Below, in pieces: positions 8,474-17,880 of a stretch of 64,000 bases of DNA. The notes beneath the pieces are model-generated. The model searched no databases. It had not been told where the DNA came from and was given only the letters and a program-made list of their open reading frames with translations. The first letter of the stretch is position 1. Every line of letters begins with the position of its first letter. Source of the stretch: Anaerocolumna sp. MB42-C2 (GTDB taxonomy: Bacteria; Bacillota; Clostridia; Lachnospirales; Lachnospiraceae); assembly GCF_030913705.1 (NCBI RefSeq), contig NZ_CP133190.1, positions 3,619,501-3,683,500 of the forward strand, read 5' to 3'. The position numbers and the translations under genes were made by a program.

Positions 8474-11056
8474 ATGAATATCAATAAATTTACTCAAAAA
8501 TCCATGCAGGTTGTTCAGGATTGTGAAAAAATTGCCTTAGAATATGGGCACCAAGAGATCGACCAGGAACATTTGCTTTACAGCTTGATTACTGTAGAAG
8601 ACAGTTTAATTCAAAAATTATTAAAAAAGATGGATATTACCATGGAAGTATTTACCGCCCAGGTGGAAGGACTTCTTAACAAAAGACCTAAAGTGTCCGG
8701 AGGGCAGGTATATATCAGCAATGATTTGAATAAGATATTGATTTATGCGGAAAATGAAGCGAAATCAATGGGAGATGAATATGTGTCCGTTGAACATCTT
8801 TTCCTGAGTATGTTAAAACAGCCGAACAGGGAAGTGAAGGAGCTGTTCCGGAATTTCAGAATCACCAGGGAAGATTTTCTTCTGGCATTACAAACTGTTA
8901 GAGGTAATCAAAAAGTAACCAGTGATAATCCTGAGGTTACTTATGATACCCTTGAGAAATACGGTTCTGATCTGGTTGAGAGGGCAAAAGCACAGAAATT
9001 AGATCCGGTTATCGGCAGGGATTCTGAGATCCGTAATGTTATTCGTATTCTTTCCAGAAAAACAAAAAACAATCCGGTATTAATCGGTGAACCGGGTGTC
9101 GGTAAGACCGCAGTAGTGGAAGGCCTGGCGCAGAGAATCGTAAGAGGAGATGTACCGGAGGGCCTGAAAGATAAAAAAATATTTGCCCTGGATATGGGGG
9201 CATTGGTGGCCGGAGCAAAATACCGGGGTGAATTTGAAGAAAGATTAAAAGCGGTATTGGAAGAAGTTAAAAACAGCGACGGACAGATAATTTTATTTAT
9301 TGATGAGCTGCATACCATTGTGGGGGCCGGTAAGACGGAGGGTGCAATGGATGCCGGGAATATGTTAAAACCTATGCTGGCCCGTGGTGAGCTGCACTGT
9401 ATCGGTGCAACCACTCTGAATGAATACCGGATGTATATCGAAAAGGATGCGGCCCTGGAGAGGCGTTTCCAACCGGTTTTGGTGGATGAACCCACCGTCG
9501 AGGATACCATATCCATATTAAGAGGACTAAAGGACCGCTATGAAGTATTTCATGGTGTCAAAATAACAGATGGTGCTTTAGTATCGGCAGCCATATTGTC
9601 AAACCGTTATATATCCGACCGTTTTCTGCCGGATAAAGCCATCGATTTAGTGGATGAAGCCTGTGCTTTGATTAAAACGGAACTGGATTCCATGCCTACC
9701 GAGCTTGACGATATTCAGAGGCGTATTATGCAGATGGAAATCGAAGAAGCGGCGCTTAAGAAAGAAACGGACCGGTTAAGTATGGAACGTCTTCTAGATC
9801 TTAAGAAAGAACTGGCAGAACAGAGGGAAATCTTTGCTGCAGGAAAAGCCAAATGGGACAATGAAAAAGCGGCGGTGGAAAAAGTCCAGAGATTAAGAGA
9901 AGAGCTGGAAGCTTTAAATAATGAAATTGAAATTGCCGAACGTAATTATGATTTGAATAAAGCAGCGGAATTAAAATACGGTAAACTTCCGTCGCTTACC
10001 AGGCAGTTGTCAGAGGAAGAAGAGATAGTTAAGAAAGAAGCCCATACTTTAGTACATGAAAATGTAAGTGAAGATGAAATTGCCAGAATTGTATCCCGCT
10101 GGACGGGTATTCCCGTGGCGAAACTTACGGAAAGCGAAAGAAATAAAACCTTGCATCTGGACGTGGAACTTCACAAACGGGTAATCGGGCAGGAAGAAGG
10201 AGTCAGTAAAGTCTCCGATGCTATCTTACGTTCCAAAGCCGGAATTAAAGATCCTGCCAAACCCATTGGTTCTTTTCTGTTCTTAGGACCTACCGGTGTG
10301 GGCAAAACCGAATTAGCAAAAGCATTAGCGGCATCCCTGTTTGATAATGAGCAGAATATGGTACGGATTGATATGAGCGAATATATGGAGAAGTATTCGG
10401 TTTCCCGTTTGATCGGAGCACCTCCTGGATATGTAGGATACGAAGAGGGCGGACAATTAACGGAAGCTGTGAGGAGAAAACCTTATTCTGTTGTTTTATT
10501 TGACGAAATTGAGAAAGCACATCCGGATGTCTTTAATGTATTGCTTCAGGTGTTGGATGACGGCCGAATTACGGATTCCCAGGGAAGAACCGTAGACTTC
10601 AAAAATACCATACTCATTATGACTTCCAATATCGGATCCACTTATCTGCTGGAGGGAATTGAAGCAGACGGTAATATTTCAGAAAGATGTGAATCACTGG
10701 TTATGAATGACCTGAGAAACCATTTCCGTCCGGAATTTTTAAACCGTCTGGATGAGATAATACTGTTTAAACCCTTATCCAAAGAGAATATCGGTGATAT
10801 TATTGTTTTACTCCTGGCTGATTTAAATGAAAGATTGTCTGATAAAGAGATTACCATAGAATTAACCGATGCAGCAAAAGCCTTTATCATCGACCAGGCC
10901 TATGATCCGGTATACGGTGCAAGACCCCTTAAGAGATACCTGCAAAAACATGTGGAAACATTAAGTGCGAAGTTGATCCTGAGTAATCAGATTCAGGAGC
11001 AGGATACCATTCTTATTGATGTGATAAACGGTAAACTTAGTGCTGGTTTGAAATAA
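8474..11056 (+). CDS. clpB: Chaperone ClpB, ATP-dependent disaggregase
   Basis: Hexameric AAA+ disaggregase that extracts polypeptides from aggregates with DnaK. 860 aa, full length. N domain (1-145), first nucleotide-binding domain with Walker A GEPGVGKT (205-212) and Walker B FIDELHTI, the long ClpB-specific middle coiled coil (about 405-525), second domain with GPTGVGKTE (about 605) and [15 protein letters not shown], and the C-terminal D2 small domain. The presence of the middle coiled coil and lack of a zinc-finger or ClpP-loop tripeptide separates it from ClpA/ClpC. ATG 8474 is chosen because AAAGG at 8457-8461 fits it better than the GTG at 8465. Transcribed as the first gene, followed 80 bp later by the DHH phosphoesterase gene. 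Confidence 0.97.
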   Translation: MNINKFTQKSMQVVQDCEKIALEYGHQEIDQEHLLYSLITVEDSLIQKLLKKMDITMEVFTAQVEGLLNKRPKVSGGQVYISNDLNKILIYAENEAKSMGDEYVSVEHLFLSMLKQPNREVKELFRNFRITREDFLLALQTVRGNQKVTSDNPEVTYDTLEKYGSDLVERAKAQKLDPVIGRDSEIRNVIRILSRKTKNNPVLIGEPGVGKTAVVEGLAQRIVRGDVPEGLKDKKIFALDMGALVAGAKYRGEFEERLKAVLEEVKNSDGQIILFIDELHTIVGAGKTEGAMDAGNMLKPMLARGELHCIGATTLNEYRMYIEKDAALERRFQPVLVDEPTVEDTISILRGLKDRYEVFHGVKITDGALVSAAILSNRYISDRFLPDKAIDLVDEACALIKTELDSMPTELDDIQRRIMQMEIEEAALKKETDRLSMERLLDLKKELAEQREIFAAGKAKWDNEKAAVEKVQRLREELEALNNEIEIAERNYDLNKAAELKYGKLPSLTRQLSEEEEIVKKEAHTLVHENVSEDEIARIVSRWTGIPVAKLTESERNKTLHLDVELHKRVIGQEEGVSKVSDAILRSKAGIKDPAKPIGSFLFLGPTGVGKTELAKALAASLFDNEQNMVRIDMSEYMEKYSVSRLIGAPPGYVGYEEGGQLTEAVRRKPYSVVLFDEIEKAHPDVFNVLLQVLDDGRITDSQGRTVDFKNTILIMTSNIGSTYLLEGIEADGNISERCESLVMNDLRNHFRPEFLNRLDEIILFKPLSKENIGDIIVLLLADLNERLSDKEITIELTDAAKAFIIDQAYDPVYGARPLKRYLQKHVETLSAKLILSNQIQEQDTILIDVINGKLSAGLK

Positions 11057-11136
11057 TTTCCCCGTGCATTTTTGTACAAGGTAAGTTATAATACCTATAA
11101 ACCGATATCCCCAATAGAATGAGGTGCCACAGGTAT

Positions 11137-12105
11137 ATGACTAAATTAGAGGAATTGCTTTCCATCATTACAAAAGATCTTGTATACATTCAAATGCACA
11201 ATTATCCGGATCAGGATGCATTAGCTTCTGCGTACGGATTACAGGTTTTACTGGAAGTGAAAGGTATAAAGTCAACTATTTGCTATGATGGGCAGATTGA
11301 TAAGTATAATACCTTAAAAATGATTGAGCTTCTGCATATTGATATTTATAATAACAAAGAATTTACAATGGAAGAGGAAGATGAAATAATCCTGGTGGAT
11401 GGTCAGATGGGTAATGTGAACATGGTTAATTTTATAGGTAAAAAAGTTGCCTGTATTGACCATCATCCAAAACAAGAGGTTTTGGAGTACCGTTTTTACG
11501 ATATACGCAGTGAGATCGGAGCCTGTGCTTCGTTAATAGCAGAATACTTTGTGGATAATAAGATAGAGATATCAATGGAAATTGCGACAGCTTTATGTTA
11601 CGGCATCAAGATGGATACGGCTAATTTATCCCGAAGGGCATCAGATCTGGATATCGATATGTTCTGCCTTCTTTATAAGAAAGCGGATAAAGATATTTTA
11701 TTTGGTTTTGATCACTGCAGCTTAAGGAAAAATGACCTGATTGCCTATCAGGAAGCAATCTCTAATCTGAAACTGTATGGAAGAATAGGAATAGCCAGAA
11801 TTGGTGATGACTGTTCCGAAGCGATTATCGGCAGTATCTCCGACTTTCTGTTGACGGTATCCGAAGTTGATTTTACTTTAGTTTATTCCTACCGGGTGGG
11901 TGGTCTTAAGTTCTCAGTACGCAGCGAATCAAAGACTGTGGATGCTGGAAAAGTAATCAAAGAGGCACTTTCGGGTTTTGGTGACGGCGGAGGGCATGCC
12001 ACTATGGCAGCAGGTTTTCTGCCTAATCTGAAAACGAAGCAGGAAATTGATAAAATGGCATGTTTAATTGAGCAAAGAGTTATTGAGTTGGTAATGAGGA
12101 GTTAA
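11137..12105 (+). CDS. DHH-family phosphoesterase (NrnA-like)
   Basis: A 322-residue two-domain phosphoesterase that probably cleaves short RNA/DNA oligonucleotides, 3'-phosphoadenosine phosphate or a cyclic-dinucleotide product. DHH-domain motifs are present: HNYPDQDALAS (residues about 21-31), LVDGQMGN and CIDHHPKQ. The DHHA1 domain ends with the substrate-binding GGGHATMAAGF (about 285). All metal-binding Asp/His appear intact. The ATG at 11137 is preferred; GAGGTG at 11121-11126 serves it, and an ATG at 11119 would overlap that site. It follows clpB without an obvious terminator, so read-through is possible. NrnA has 313 aa in B. subtilis; size agrees, but exact substrate is unproven. Confidence 0.85.
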   Translation: MTKLEELLSIITKDLVYIQMHNYPDQDALASAYGLQVLLEVKGIKSTICYDGQIDKYNTLKMIELLHIDIYNNKEFTMEEEDEIILVDGQMGNVNMVNFIGKKVACIDHHPKQEVLEYRFYDIRSEIGACASLIAEYFVDNKIEISMEIATALCYGIKMDTANLSRRASDLDIDMFCLLYKKADKDILFGFDHCSLRKNDLIAYQEAISNLKLYGRIGIARIGDDCSEAIIGSISDFLLTVSEVDFTLVYSYRVGGLKFSVRSESKTVDAGKVIKEALSGFGDGGGHATMAAGFLPNLKTKQEIDKMACLIEQRVIELVMRS

Positions 12106-12190
12106 AGGATAATTCTGAATTGTTATAAATGTTCCAATAATCCTAAAAATTTAGTTAATAATTAACAAATGTATTAATTTCAGAAATTAT

Positions 12191-12219
12191 TTGACCAGAT
12201 TAAAATTCCGTGTTATAAT
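12191..12219 (+). promoter_or_regulatory. SigmaA promoter for the helicase leader
   Basis: TTGACC (12191-12196), 17-bp spacer, perfect TATAAT (12214-12219). It is the only strong promoter I see before the helicase gene, 513 bases upstream of its start codon, which implies a leader of roughly 500 nt. Confidence 0.75.
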
Positions 12220-12300
12220 ACGTACGGTACATTTATCTGGATTAAGCATCTGGAGCAAAGGAATAGTTTAAGAATAGTATAGTTAATACATTATATATTT

Positions 12301-12336
12301 AAGCTCTCTGTCCAAATTGGCCAAGAGCTTTTTTTA
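12301..12336 (+). terminator. Attenuator-type terminator in helicase leader
   Basis: AAGCTCT (12301-12307) pairs with AGAGCTT (12324-12330) and is followed by a T-run to 12335. It lies about 75 nt after the likely transcription start and well before the helicase gene, so it looks like a premature terminator. The T-run also forms the 5' arm of the next hairpin (TTTTTATCTTA with TAAGATAAAAA), so the two structures compete. Confidence 0.65.
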
Positions 12337-12620
12337 TCTTACAGGAAATTGCATCCAATAAGATAAAAAGCCCTCCGGGCGGGATGCACATGACGCGCCA
12401 GTGAATATTGTCACTGAAGTGACAGCGCGTCAGCGCCAGAGTCTGGCAAGCCAGACTCTATCTTATAGTATAGGAAAGTTTCTTCCTATTCTATAAAAAT
12501 ATGGGATTTCACTCTATAAGAGTTGATTATATTAAACTTTTGGGAATTGTCGATTCCCACGGCGATCGTTTTTGACGTAAATCTGGTTATAGGAACAAAA
12601 AATAAGTTCCTGTAATAATT
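12331..12620 (+). ncRNA. Highly structured 5' leader RNA of the DEAD-box helicase
   Basis: After the attenuator the leader holds a string of clear stems. A junction closed by AAGATA/TATCTT (12360-12365 with 12459-12464) contains three hairpins: GCCC-TCC-GGGC (12370-12380); TGACGCGC/GCGCGTCA (12391-12398 with 12425-12432) enclosing CAGTGA/TCACTG; and AGAGTCTGG/CCAGACTCT with loop CAAG (12438-12459). Further downstream are a TATAGTATAGGAA/TTCCTATTCTATA hairpin, TGGGAAT/ATTCCCA (around 12540-12558) and AGGAAC/GTTCCT (around 12591-12611). I do not recognise a named RNA family. Long leaders are known for cold-induced DEAD-box helicases, so autoregulation through RNA structure is a reasonable inference. 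Confidence 0.6.
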
Positions 12621-12731
12621 TTGCAGATGCTTAAGTTATATTACCAAGAATATTCAAGTAAGGATTGAATACCTGGTAACTAGGACAAAATAATAAGAGA
12701 TTTAAGGAAAAAGAAAGGAACCGAAATAAAC

Positions 12732-14324
12732 ATGCAAACAACGAAATTTGAGGAATTAGGAATTAGTGAACCTATATTGAAAGCAATTGTTGATATGGGC
12801 TTTGAAGAAGCATCACCAATACAGGCAAATGCAATCCCTATCATGTTATCCGGTAAGGATATTGTGGGGCAGGCGCAAACAGGAACAGGTAAAACAGCAG
12901 CTTTTGGTATTCCACTGTTACAGGCAATAGATCCAAAAGATAAACATCTGCAGGCAGTTGTGCTAAGCCCGACGAGAGAGTTGGCTATTCAGATAGCAGA
13001 TGAAATCAGAAAACTGGCAACATACCTCCATGGAATCAAAGTACTGCCGATCTATGGCGGACAGGAAATATCAAAACAAATACGTTCCTTAAAAGCCGGT
13101 ACGCAGATTGTAATTGGTACTCCGGGCCGTGTTATGGATCATATGAGAAGAAAGACTGTTAAGTTTGATGAAGTAAAGCTGATTGTATTGGATGAAGCGG
13201 ATGAGATGTTAAATATGGGATTCCGTGAAGATATTGAAACCATATTAAAGGATGTTCCGGAAGAAAGGCAGACTGTGCTATTTTCTGCTACCATGCCAAA
13301 ACCTATTATGGACATAGCGAAAACTTATCAAAAAGAAGCGGAAATCATCCGTGTTGTTAAAAAGGAATTAACCGTACCGAAGATTGAACAGTATTATTAT
13401 GAAGTAAAACCAAAGAATAAAGAAGAAGTTTTATGCCGTTTAATTGATATGTATGACCCTAAATTATCCCTGGTTTTCTGTAATACCAAAAAACAGGTAG
13501 ATGAGTTAGTATCCGTACTGCAGGGCAGAGGATATTTTGCAGAAGGACTTCATGGTGATTTAAAGCAGCAGCAGCGTGACCGTGTTATGAACAGTTTCCG
13601 TAACGGAAAAACAGATATCTTAGTAGCAACTGACGTAGCGGCCAGAGGAATCGATGTAGATGACGTGGAAGCGGTATTTAATTATGATGTTCCTCAGGAT
13701 GATGAATATTATGTTCACCGTATCGGCCGAACCGGGCGTGCAGGACGAACCGGACGTGCCTTTACGCTGGTAGTTGGTAAAGAAGTATATAAATTAAAAG
13801 ACATTCAGAGATATTGCAAGACCAAAATCATTGCTCAGCCCATACCTTCCATGAATGATGTAACGGCTGTAAAAGCAGAAAAGATATTGGATCGTATCAA
13901 TAACATTATCAGTTCTGAAGATTTAACAAAGATGGTTGAAATTATTGAAGCCCGTGTTAATGCAGAAGACTATACTACATTGGATATTGCAGCGGCTTTT
14001 CTTAAAATGACCATGGGTGAAGAAAATGACCAGATCGAAGAGAAAGAAAGCTATATGGATTATGGCGACACCGGTGCAGAAGCAGGTATGGTAAGGCTCT
14101 TCATTAATATCGGTAAAAAGCAGAATACAAGACCCGGAGATATCTTAGGAGCGATTGCCGGAGAAACCGGTATGCCAGGTAAATTAATCGGCTCTATTGA
14201 TATGTATGATAAATATACATTCGTAGAAGTTCCAAGAGAATATGCTTCTGATGTTATTCAGGTTATGAAAGATGCGAAAATAAAAGGTAAGAGCATTAAT
14301 ATTGAGCCGGCTAACCGTAAATAA
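12732..14324 (+). CDS. DEAD-box RNA helicase with DbpA-type RNA-binding domain
   Basis: ATP-dependent RNA helicase of the CshA/DeaD group, 530 aa, acting in ribosome assembly, RNA decay or cold adaptation. Motifs in order: Q motif around residues 5-31, AQTGTGKT (48-55), PTRELA, TPGR, DEAD (154-157), SAT, then the second RecA domain with ARGIDV and HRIGRTGRAG. A linker of about 80 residues leads to a C-terminal DbpA/CsdA RNA-binding domain (about 450-525, VRLFINIGKKQNTRPGDILG). In DbpA proteins this domain directs binding to structured RNA. The gene is monocistronic, with its own terminator, and sits behind an exceptionally long structured leader; autoregulation is likely. Start supported by AAAGGAA about 12 bases upstream. 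Confidence 0.95.
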   Translation: MQTTKFEELGISEPILKAIVDMGFEEASPIQANAIPIMLSGKDIVGQAQTGTGKTAAFGIPLLQAIDPKDKHLQAVVLSPTRELAIQIADEIRKLATYLHGIKVLPIYGGQEISKQIRSLKAGTQIVIGTPGRVMDHMRRKTVKFDEVKLIVLDEADEMLNMGFREDIETILKDVPEERQTVLFSATMPKPIMDIAKTYQKEAEIIRVVKKELTVPKIEQYYYEVKPKNKEEVLCRLIDMYDPKLSLVFCNTKKQVDELVSVLQGRGYFAEGLHGDLKQQQRDRVMNSFRNGKTDILVATDVAARGIDVDDVEAVFNYDVPQDDEYYVHRIGRTGRAGRTGRAFTLVVGKEVYKLKDIQRYCKTKIIAQPIPSMNDVTAVKAEKILDRINNIISSEDLTKMVEIIEARVNAEDYTTLDIAAAFLKMTMGEENDQIEEKESYMDYGDTGAEAGMVRLFINIGKKQNTRPGDILGAIAGETGMPGKLIGSIDMYDKYTFVEVPREYASDVIQVMKDAKIKGKSINIEPANRK

Positions 14325-14411
14325 TTAAAAAGTTATTAATTAGGCTAAGTATTAGGATAATATTCCTAATGGATGTTTATTATGATTTTATGTAGATAGA
14401 AACAAGAAAAT

Positions 14412-14467
14412 AAGACCAGATCATTTCTTCTGAAAATATTTGGAAGAAAGAGCGGGTCTTTTTTTAT
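14412..14467 (+). terminator. Terminator of the helicase gene
   Basis: AAGACC (14412-14417) pairs with GGTCTT (14455-14460), with an inner TTTCTTC/GAAGAAA helix, followed by seven T. Just after the T-run, ATAAAAAGCCTGACCGGCAGGAT (read as ATAAAAAGCC then TGACCGGCAGGAT) repeats a sequence found after the leader attenuator. Confidence 0.85.
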
Positions 14468-14614
14468 GTATTAGGAAATAAAAAGCCTGACCGGCAGGAT
14501 CTTTCTTATAATGTAGAACCCACAGGTTAAATTATTTATCATACAGTCCGATAAATATGGTAGGTAATGGTAATTATAATATAAAAATAAAATGTTAAAT
14601 GGGGAGAATCAGTT

Positions 14615-15598
14615 ATGGATAAAATCAATGGACAAAATTATAACAAGAACATCTACATACAAAATACTGCGACAAAAGAAAAGGAACAAAACAAGCAGGA
14701 GGAAGTCAATAATAAACAGGGCAAAAACGGAAATACGGTTTTCGCCGGTAATTTAAAGTTAGGCGAAACAGATATACTATCGAAAAGTGATAAGATGAAA
14801 GAAAATGCCATAAAGGTAATTTTAAGTGCATTTACCGGCGAACAGAAAATAGATGAGAATATTGAATCACATCAGGAAAATGCCAAAGCTTTAGAAAAAG
14901 AAGCACAAGAGGCGTTAGGTGAATTAAACCAGATTGATAAATTAAAACAAAATTTGCAGAAGACCTGTAATGTTGATCCGGAAAGCGATGAACAAAAGGA
15001 TTTGGAAGTGTTGGAAAAACTGGAGGATAGCAGAAGAGGTTTTGGCGATGAGCCATTAACCGAAGAGGATATGCAAAGGGTTGGGGCTATGGGGCCTTTA
15101 ACAGAGTATCAGAAAGCTGCCTTAGAATACCACGACATGGAATTAACCTTTAGAGAAAGGATTCGTGATGCCAATAATTCTATTACCGGGGAACATATGA
15201 CGATAGAGGGAATTCAATTGGCTAAATTAAAGACACACACAATGGTTGATGCCGGTAAAGCATCGGATAAATTAATAAAAAATGCCAGTAAAGAAGCAAT
15301 TGGCAGTCTGCTTGATGAAGCAAAAGAGAATATTGATGATAAGATAGAAGAAGATAAGGATAAAGCAGAAGAAATCAAAGAGAAAGAAAAAGAAGAGAAA
15401 GAGAAGACGGAAAAAGCGGATAGTAATAAAGAGCCCGCCCAGAAAGCAAAGGAAAATAGTGACGATGCTTCAATAGAACAAGCTCAAAAGAATGCTACCG
15501 ACTGGGATAAAATCCACCAGGAAATTCAGGCTATGGCTGATAAAGCGAAATTACTCACGGAAGATATGAAAGGTATAACCGTGGATGAACAGATTTAA
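14615..15598 (+). CDS. Lys/Glu-rich coiled-coil protein of unknown function
   Basis: A 327-residue, very hydrophilic protein with no signal peptide or membrane helix. The N-terminal 50 residues are Asn/Lys/Gln-rich and probably disordered. Residues about 60-130 and 220-265 are heptad-like helices, the latter almost entirely Lys, Glu and Asp. The middle (130-215) has more hydrophobic residues and may fold. I recognise no catalytic motif. Composition is like flexible cytoplasmic or spore-associated structural proteins, but that is a guess. The gene has a GGGGAG ribosome site and a strong terminator, stands alone, and shows normal codon use, so it is very likely expressed. Confidence 0.75.
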   Translation: MDKINGQNYNKNIYIQNTATKEKEQNKQEEVNNKQGKNGNTVFAGNLKLGETDILSKSDKMKENAIKVILSAFTGEQKIDENIESHQENAKALEKEAQEALGELNQIDKLKQNLQKTCNVDPESDEQKDLEVLEKLEDSRRGFGDEPLTEEDMQRVGAMGPLTEYQKAALEYHDMELTFRERIRDANNSITGEHMTIEGIQLAKLKTHTMVDAGKASDKLIKNASKEAIGSLLDEAKENIDDKIEEDKDKAEEIKEKEKEEKEKTEKADSNKEPAQKAKENSDDASIEQAQKNATDWDKIHQEIQAMADKAKLLTEDMKGITVDEQI

Positions 15599-15624
15599 AC
15601 TTTATTGATATATGATGTACATTT

Positions 15625-15650
15625 AAGGTCGGAGTTGGCGCTCCGACCTT
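15625..15650 (+). terminator. Strong hairpin after the coiled-coil gene
   Basis: AAGGTCGGAG (15625-15634), loop TTGGCG, CTCCGACCTT (15641-15650): a perfect 10-bp GC-rich stem directly after the gene and before the convergent zinc-ribbon gene. The U-run is weak. Confidence 0.75.
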
Positions 15651-15710
15651 AATTCTGCTTGGCAGGTGAAGGATAAAACCAGATGTAGTAAAACCGATTA
15701 TCCGTTCCCT

Positions 15711-16196
15711 TTATATTTTACTTAATATAGTAAAAAATATTGAGGTGCCGGCCACTGCAATTAATATTATTCGTGCTATCATACGTGGATTTCGGTAAAA
15801 TGGGATGCTATAATCCATCGGGACGTTTTCTTCTGTAGAGGTGGACATGTTATCAGGACAGAGATCAAGCTCACTTAGTATATCCATCGCTCTTGTATAA
15901 TCTTCTTTATCCACATAAATATCTTCTCCAAAGATGGAGTATCCCATATAAATATTCATGTACCCGCCTGCGCCCTTGCTTTTTTTAAAACAAGGAATAT
16001 TATTGTTTTGAAGTAAATTAATTAAAAGTTCAGCATCAATGTCATTAGCTACTGATTTTATCTTAATTGGATTAAGTGCTGTAAGTATTTCAATATTTTT
16101 TTCTGGTAATGGTAATGAATCTACTAAATTCTCATTGCAGTCAGGACATATCTTAAAGCCCTCCCTGTATTCGCATTTACATTTTGGACAGAACAT
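15711..16196 (-). CDS. Zinc-ribbon and DUF2007-domain membrane protein
   Basis: A 161-residue protein. Residues 3-20 hold a CxxC...CxxC zinc ribbon (CPKC then CPDC). Residues about 50-105 match the DUF2007 'putative signal transducing' ferredoxin-like domain (ANDIDAELLINLLQNNNIPC ... IFGEDIYVDKEDYTRAMDIL). A single C-terminal helix (about 138-158) should anchor it in the membrane with the bulk in the cytoplasm. Function of the family is not known. AGGAGG lies 10-12 bases before the ATG. It is monocistronic and divergent from the epimerase gene. Confidence 0.8.
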   Translation of the reverse strand: MFCPKCKCEYREGFKICPDCNENLVDSLPLPEKNIEILTALNPIKIKSVANDIDAELLINLLQNNNIPCFKKSKGAGGYMNIYMGYSIFGEDIYVDKEDYTRAMDILSELDLCPDNMSTSTEENVPMDYSIPFYRNPRMIARIILIAVAGTSIFFTILSKI

Positions 16197-16530
16197 GATG
16201 TCTTCAGACCTCCTTTTTTGCAGATTCTAATCTTTTTAGACTTGCGAAACTGCTTAGATAGATAGTGAAAATTGTTTTTTATTTACATATTAACATATAT
16301 CTTATTTTAATACAAGAAACACGAAATAACACAGAATTCGGCGATTAGAGCTTAGCAGATAGATTAGACTCTGGCATGTGAAATGAATGATACTGTGCCA
16401 CAAGAGTTATACTAGGATAAGAATGATGAGAAAAATACAGACAGGCAGATTGTTGATTTTACCTTAAGAAATGCATTATAAATGCATAATTTTATACAAA
16501 TAAAATGTGCATAAAAAGTGAATTGGTAGC
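16197..16530. other. Intergenic region between divergent genes
   Basis: Divergent promoter region. It holds the ribosome site of the zinc-ribbon gene, an AT-rich stretch, and a weak inverted repeat around 16365-16410 (ACTCT-GGCA with TGCC-AGAGT). I see no further gene. Confidence 0.4.
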
Positions 16531-16558
16531 TTGTAATCACTTTAGAATATGTTATAAT
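16531..16558 (+). promoter_or_regulatory. Promoter of the mannobiose module
   Basis: TTGTAA (16531-16536), 16-bp spacer, TATAAT (16553-16558). The position, 40 bases before the GTG at 16598, supports that start over the in-frame ATG at 16505, which lies upstream of this promoter. Confidence 0.65.
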
Positions 16559-16597
16559 AAAGTAGCAAAAAAATTAGGGAAGGTGGGAGAGAATATC

Positions 16598-17842
16598 GTG
16601 TTTATCAAAGAAGTAAAGGATAATTTGGAAGGTAATATTATTCCGTTTTGGGAAAAATTAAGAGATAACCAATATGGCGGTTTTTATGGATTCTATGATT
16701 TTGACCTAAAATTGCACAAAGAAGCAACAAAAGGTGTCATATTGAATAGCAGAATTCTATGGTTTTTTACCAATGCATATACAACTTTGGGTGAAAAGGA
16801 ATGCTTAATCCATGCAAAACATGCATATGAATTCTTAAAGAAAGCCTGTTTAGATAAGGAATATGGCGGTGTATACTGGTCTATAACTTATAACGGAAAA
16901 CCGGAGGATATGACGAAACACACGTATAATCAGGCCTTTGCAATCTATGCATTATCTTCCTATTATGGTGCAACAAAAGACTCGGAAAGCTTAAAACTTG
17001 CATATGATTTATTTGAACTGATAGAAACAAAATGCAAGGACTCTATCGGATATCTGGAAGCCTTTGACCGTACGTTTCAACCGGTTGATAATGAAAAATT
17101 GTCGGAGAACGGTCTTATGGCAAGCAAAACCATGAATACTCTGCTCCATGTATTTGAAGCGTATACGGAACTTTACAGGGTAGTTAAGGTGAAAAATGAT
17201 GAAGATATTTTACACCATCCTGATTTAAATGCACGCCAAGGCATGCAGATGGGAGTTAAGCAGGAAAAAGTAGGAAAGTGCTTAAGATGGATAATGGATC
17301 AGTTTGCAGATGTTTTATTTAACACAGAACGAAGAATCCTGGAAGTTTTCTTTGATGAAAATATGAAGACCTTATCAGATCTTAATTCTTACGGACATGA
17401 TATTGAAGCTTCCTGGCTCATTGACCGGGGATGCGAAGTCCTGGGGGACGAAGCATATACTGCTAAAATGCGAAAAGTGACAGATGCATTAAGGGAACAT
17501 ATCTTAGAAGAAGGTTTTGATGGAACTTCCCTTAATAATGAATGTTTTAAAGGAGAAGTGGATACAACAAAAATCTGGTGGGTGGAGGCAGAAGCTGTTC
17601 TTGGATTTATTAACGGTTATCAGAAAGATAACAGCAAAAAAGAATATATGGATGCGGCCGCTAAGATCTGGGATTTTATAAAGAATTATATGATAGATAA
17701 AAGAAGCGGTTCCGAGTGGTTTTATGACCTTAATAAAAAGGGAGAACCGATAAGCCGGAAAGAAATTGTGGGACCTTGGAAATGTCCTTACCACAACGGA
17801 AGAATGTGTTTTGAAGTGATTAAAAGAAATATCGACTGGTAA
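16598..17842 (+). CDS. Cellobiose 2-epimerase (N-acylglucosamine 2-epimerase family)
   Basis: A 414-residue AGE-family (alpha/alpha)6-barrel enzyme. Cellobiose 2-epimerases invert C2 of the reducing sugar, so beta-1,4-mannobiose becomes 4-O-beta-mannosyl-glucose. Visible family features are NQYGGFYGFYDFDLKL, KHTYNQAFAIYALS, SYGHDIEASWLI (with an active-site His) and WWVEAEAVLGFINGY. The GTG at 16598 with GGGAGAG upstream is the best start, and gives the usual family N-terminus. The GH130 phosphorylase follows 38 bp downstream, the classic partner for the product. Epimerase identity rests on this context plus sequence; other AGE members act on N-acetylglucosamine. Confidence 0.88.
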   Translation: MFIKEVKDNLEGNIIPFWEKLRDNQYGGFYGFYDFDLKLHKEATKGVILNSRILWFFTNAYTTLGEKECLIHAKHAYEFLKKACLDKEYGGVYWSITYNGKPEDMTKHTYNQAFAIYALSSYYGATKDSESLKLAYDLFELIETKCKDSIGYLEAFDRTFQPVDNEKLSENGLMASKTMNTLLHVFEAYTELYRVVKVKNDEDILHHPDLNARQGMQMGVKQEKVGKCLRWIMDQFADVLFNTERRILEVFFDENMKTLSDLNSYGHDIEASWLIDRGCEVLGDEAYTAKMRKVTDALREHILEEGFDGTSLNNECFKGEVDTTKIWWVEAEAVLGFINGYQKDNSKKEYMDAAAKIWDFIKNYMIDKRSGSEWFYDLNKKGEPISRKEIVGPWKCPYHNGRMCFEVIKRNIDW

Positions 17843-17880
17843 ATTAATTGGCTGATTGCCCTGAAAGGTGAGAGAATAAG

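Noticed and set aside
8941..9516. A 191-codon open frame on the minus strand opposite clpB
   Set aside because: It is antisense to the conserved first ATPase domain, has no ribosome site or known motif, and its composition follows from clpB codon use.
16505..16597. In-frame ATG at 16505 as start of the epimerase
   Set aside because: It lies upstream of a good promoter at 16531-16558, lacks a ribosome site, and would add 31 residues not typical of the family.
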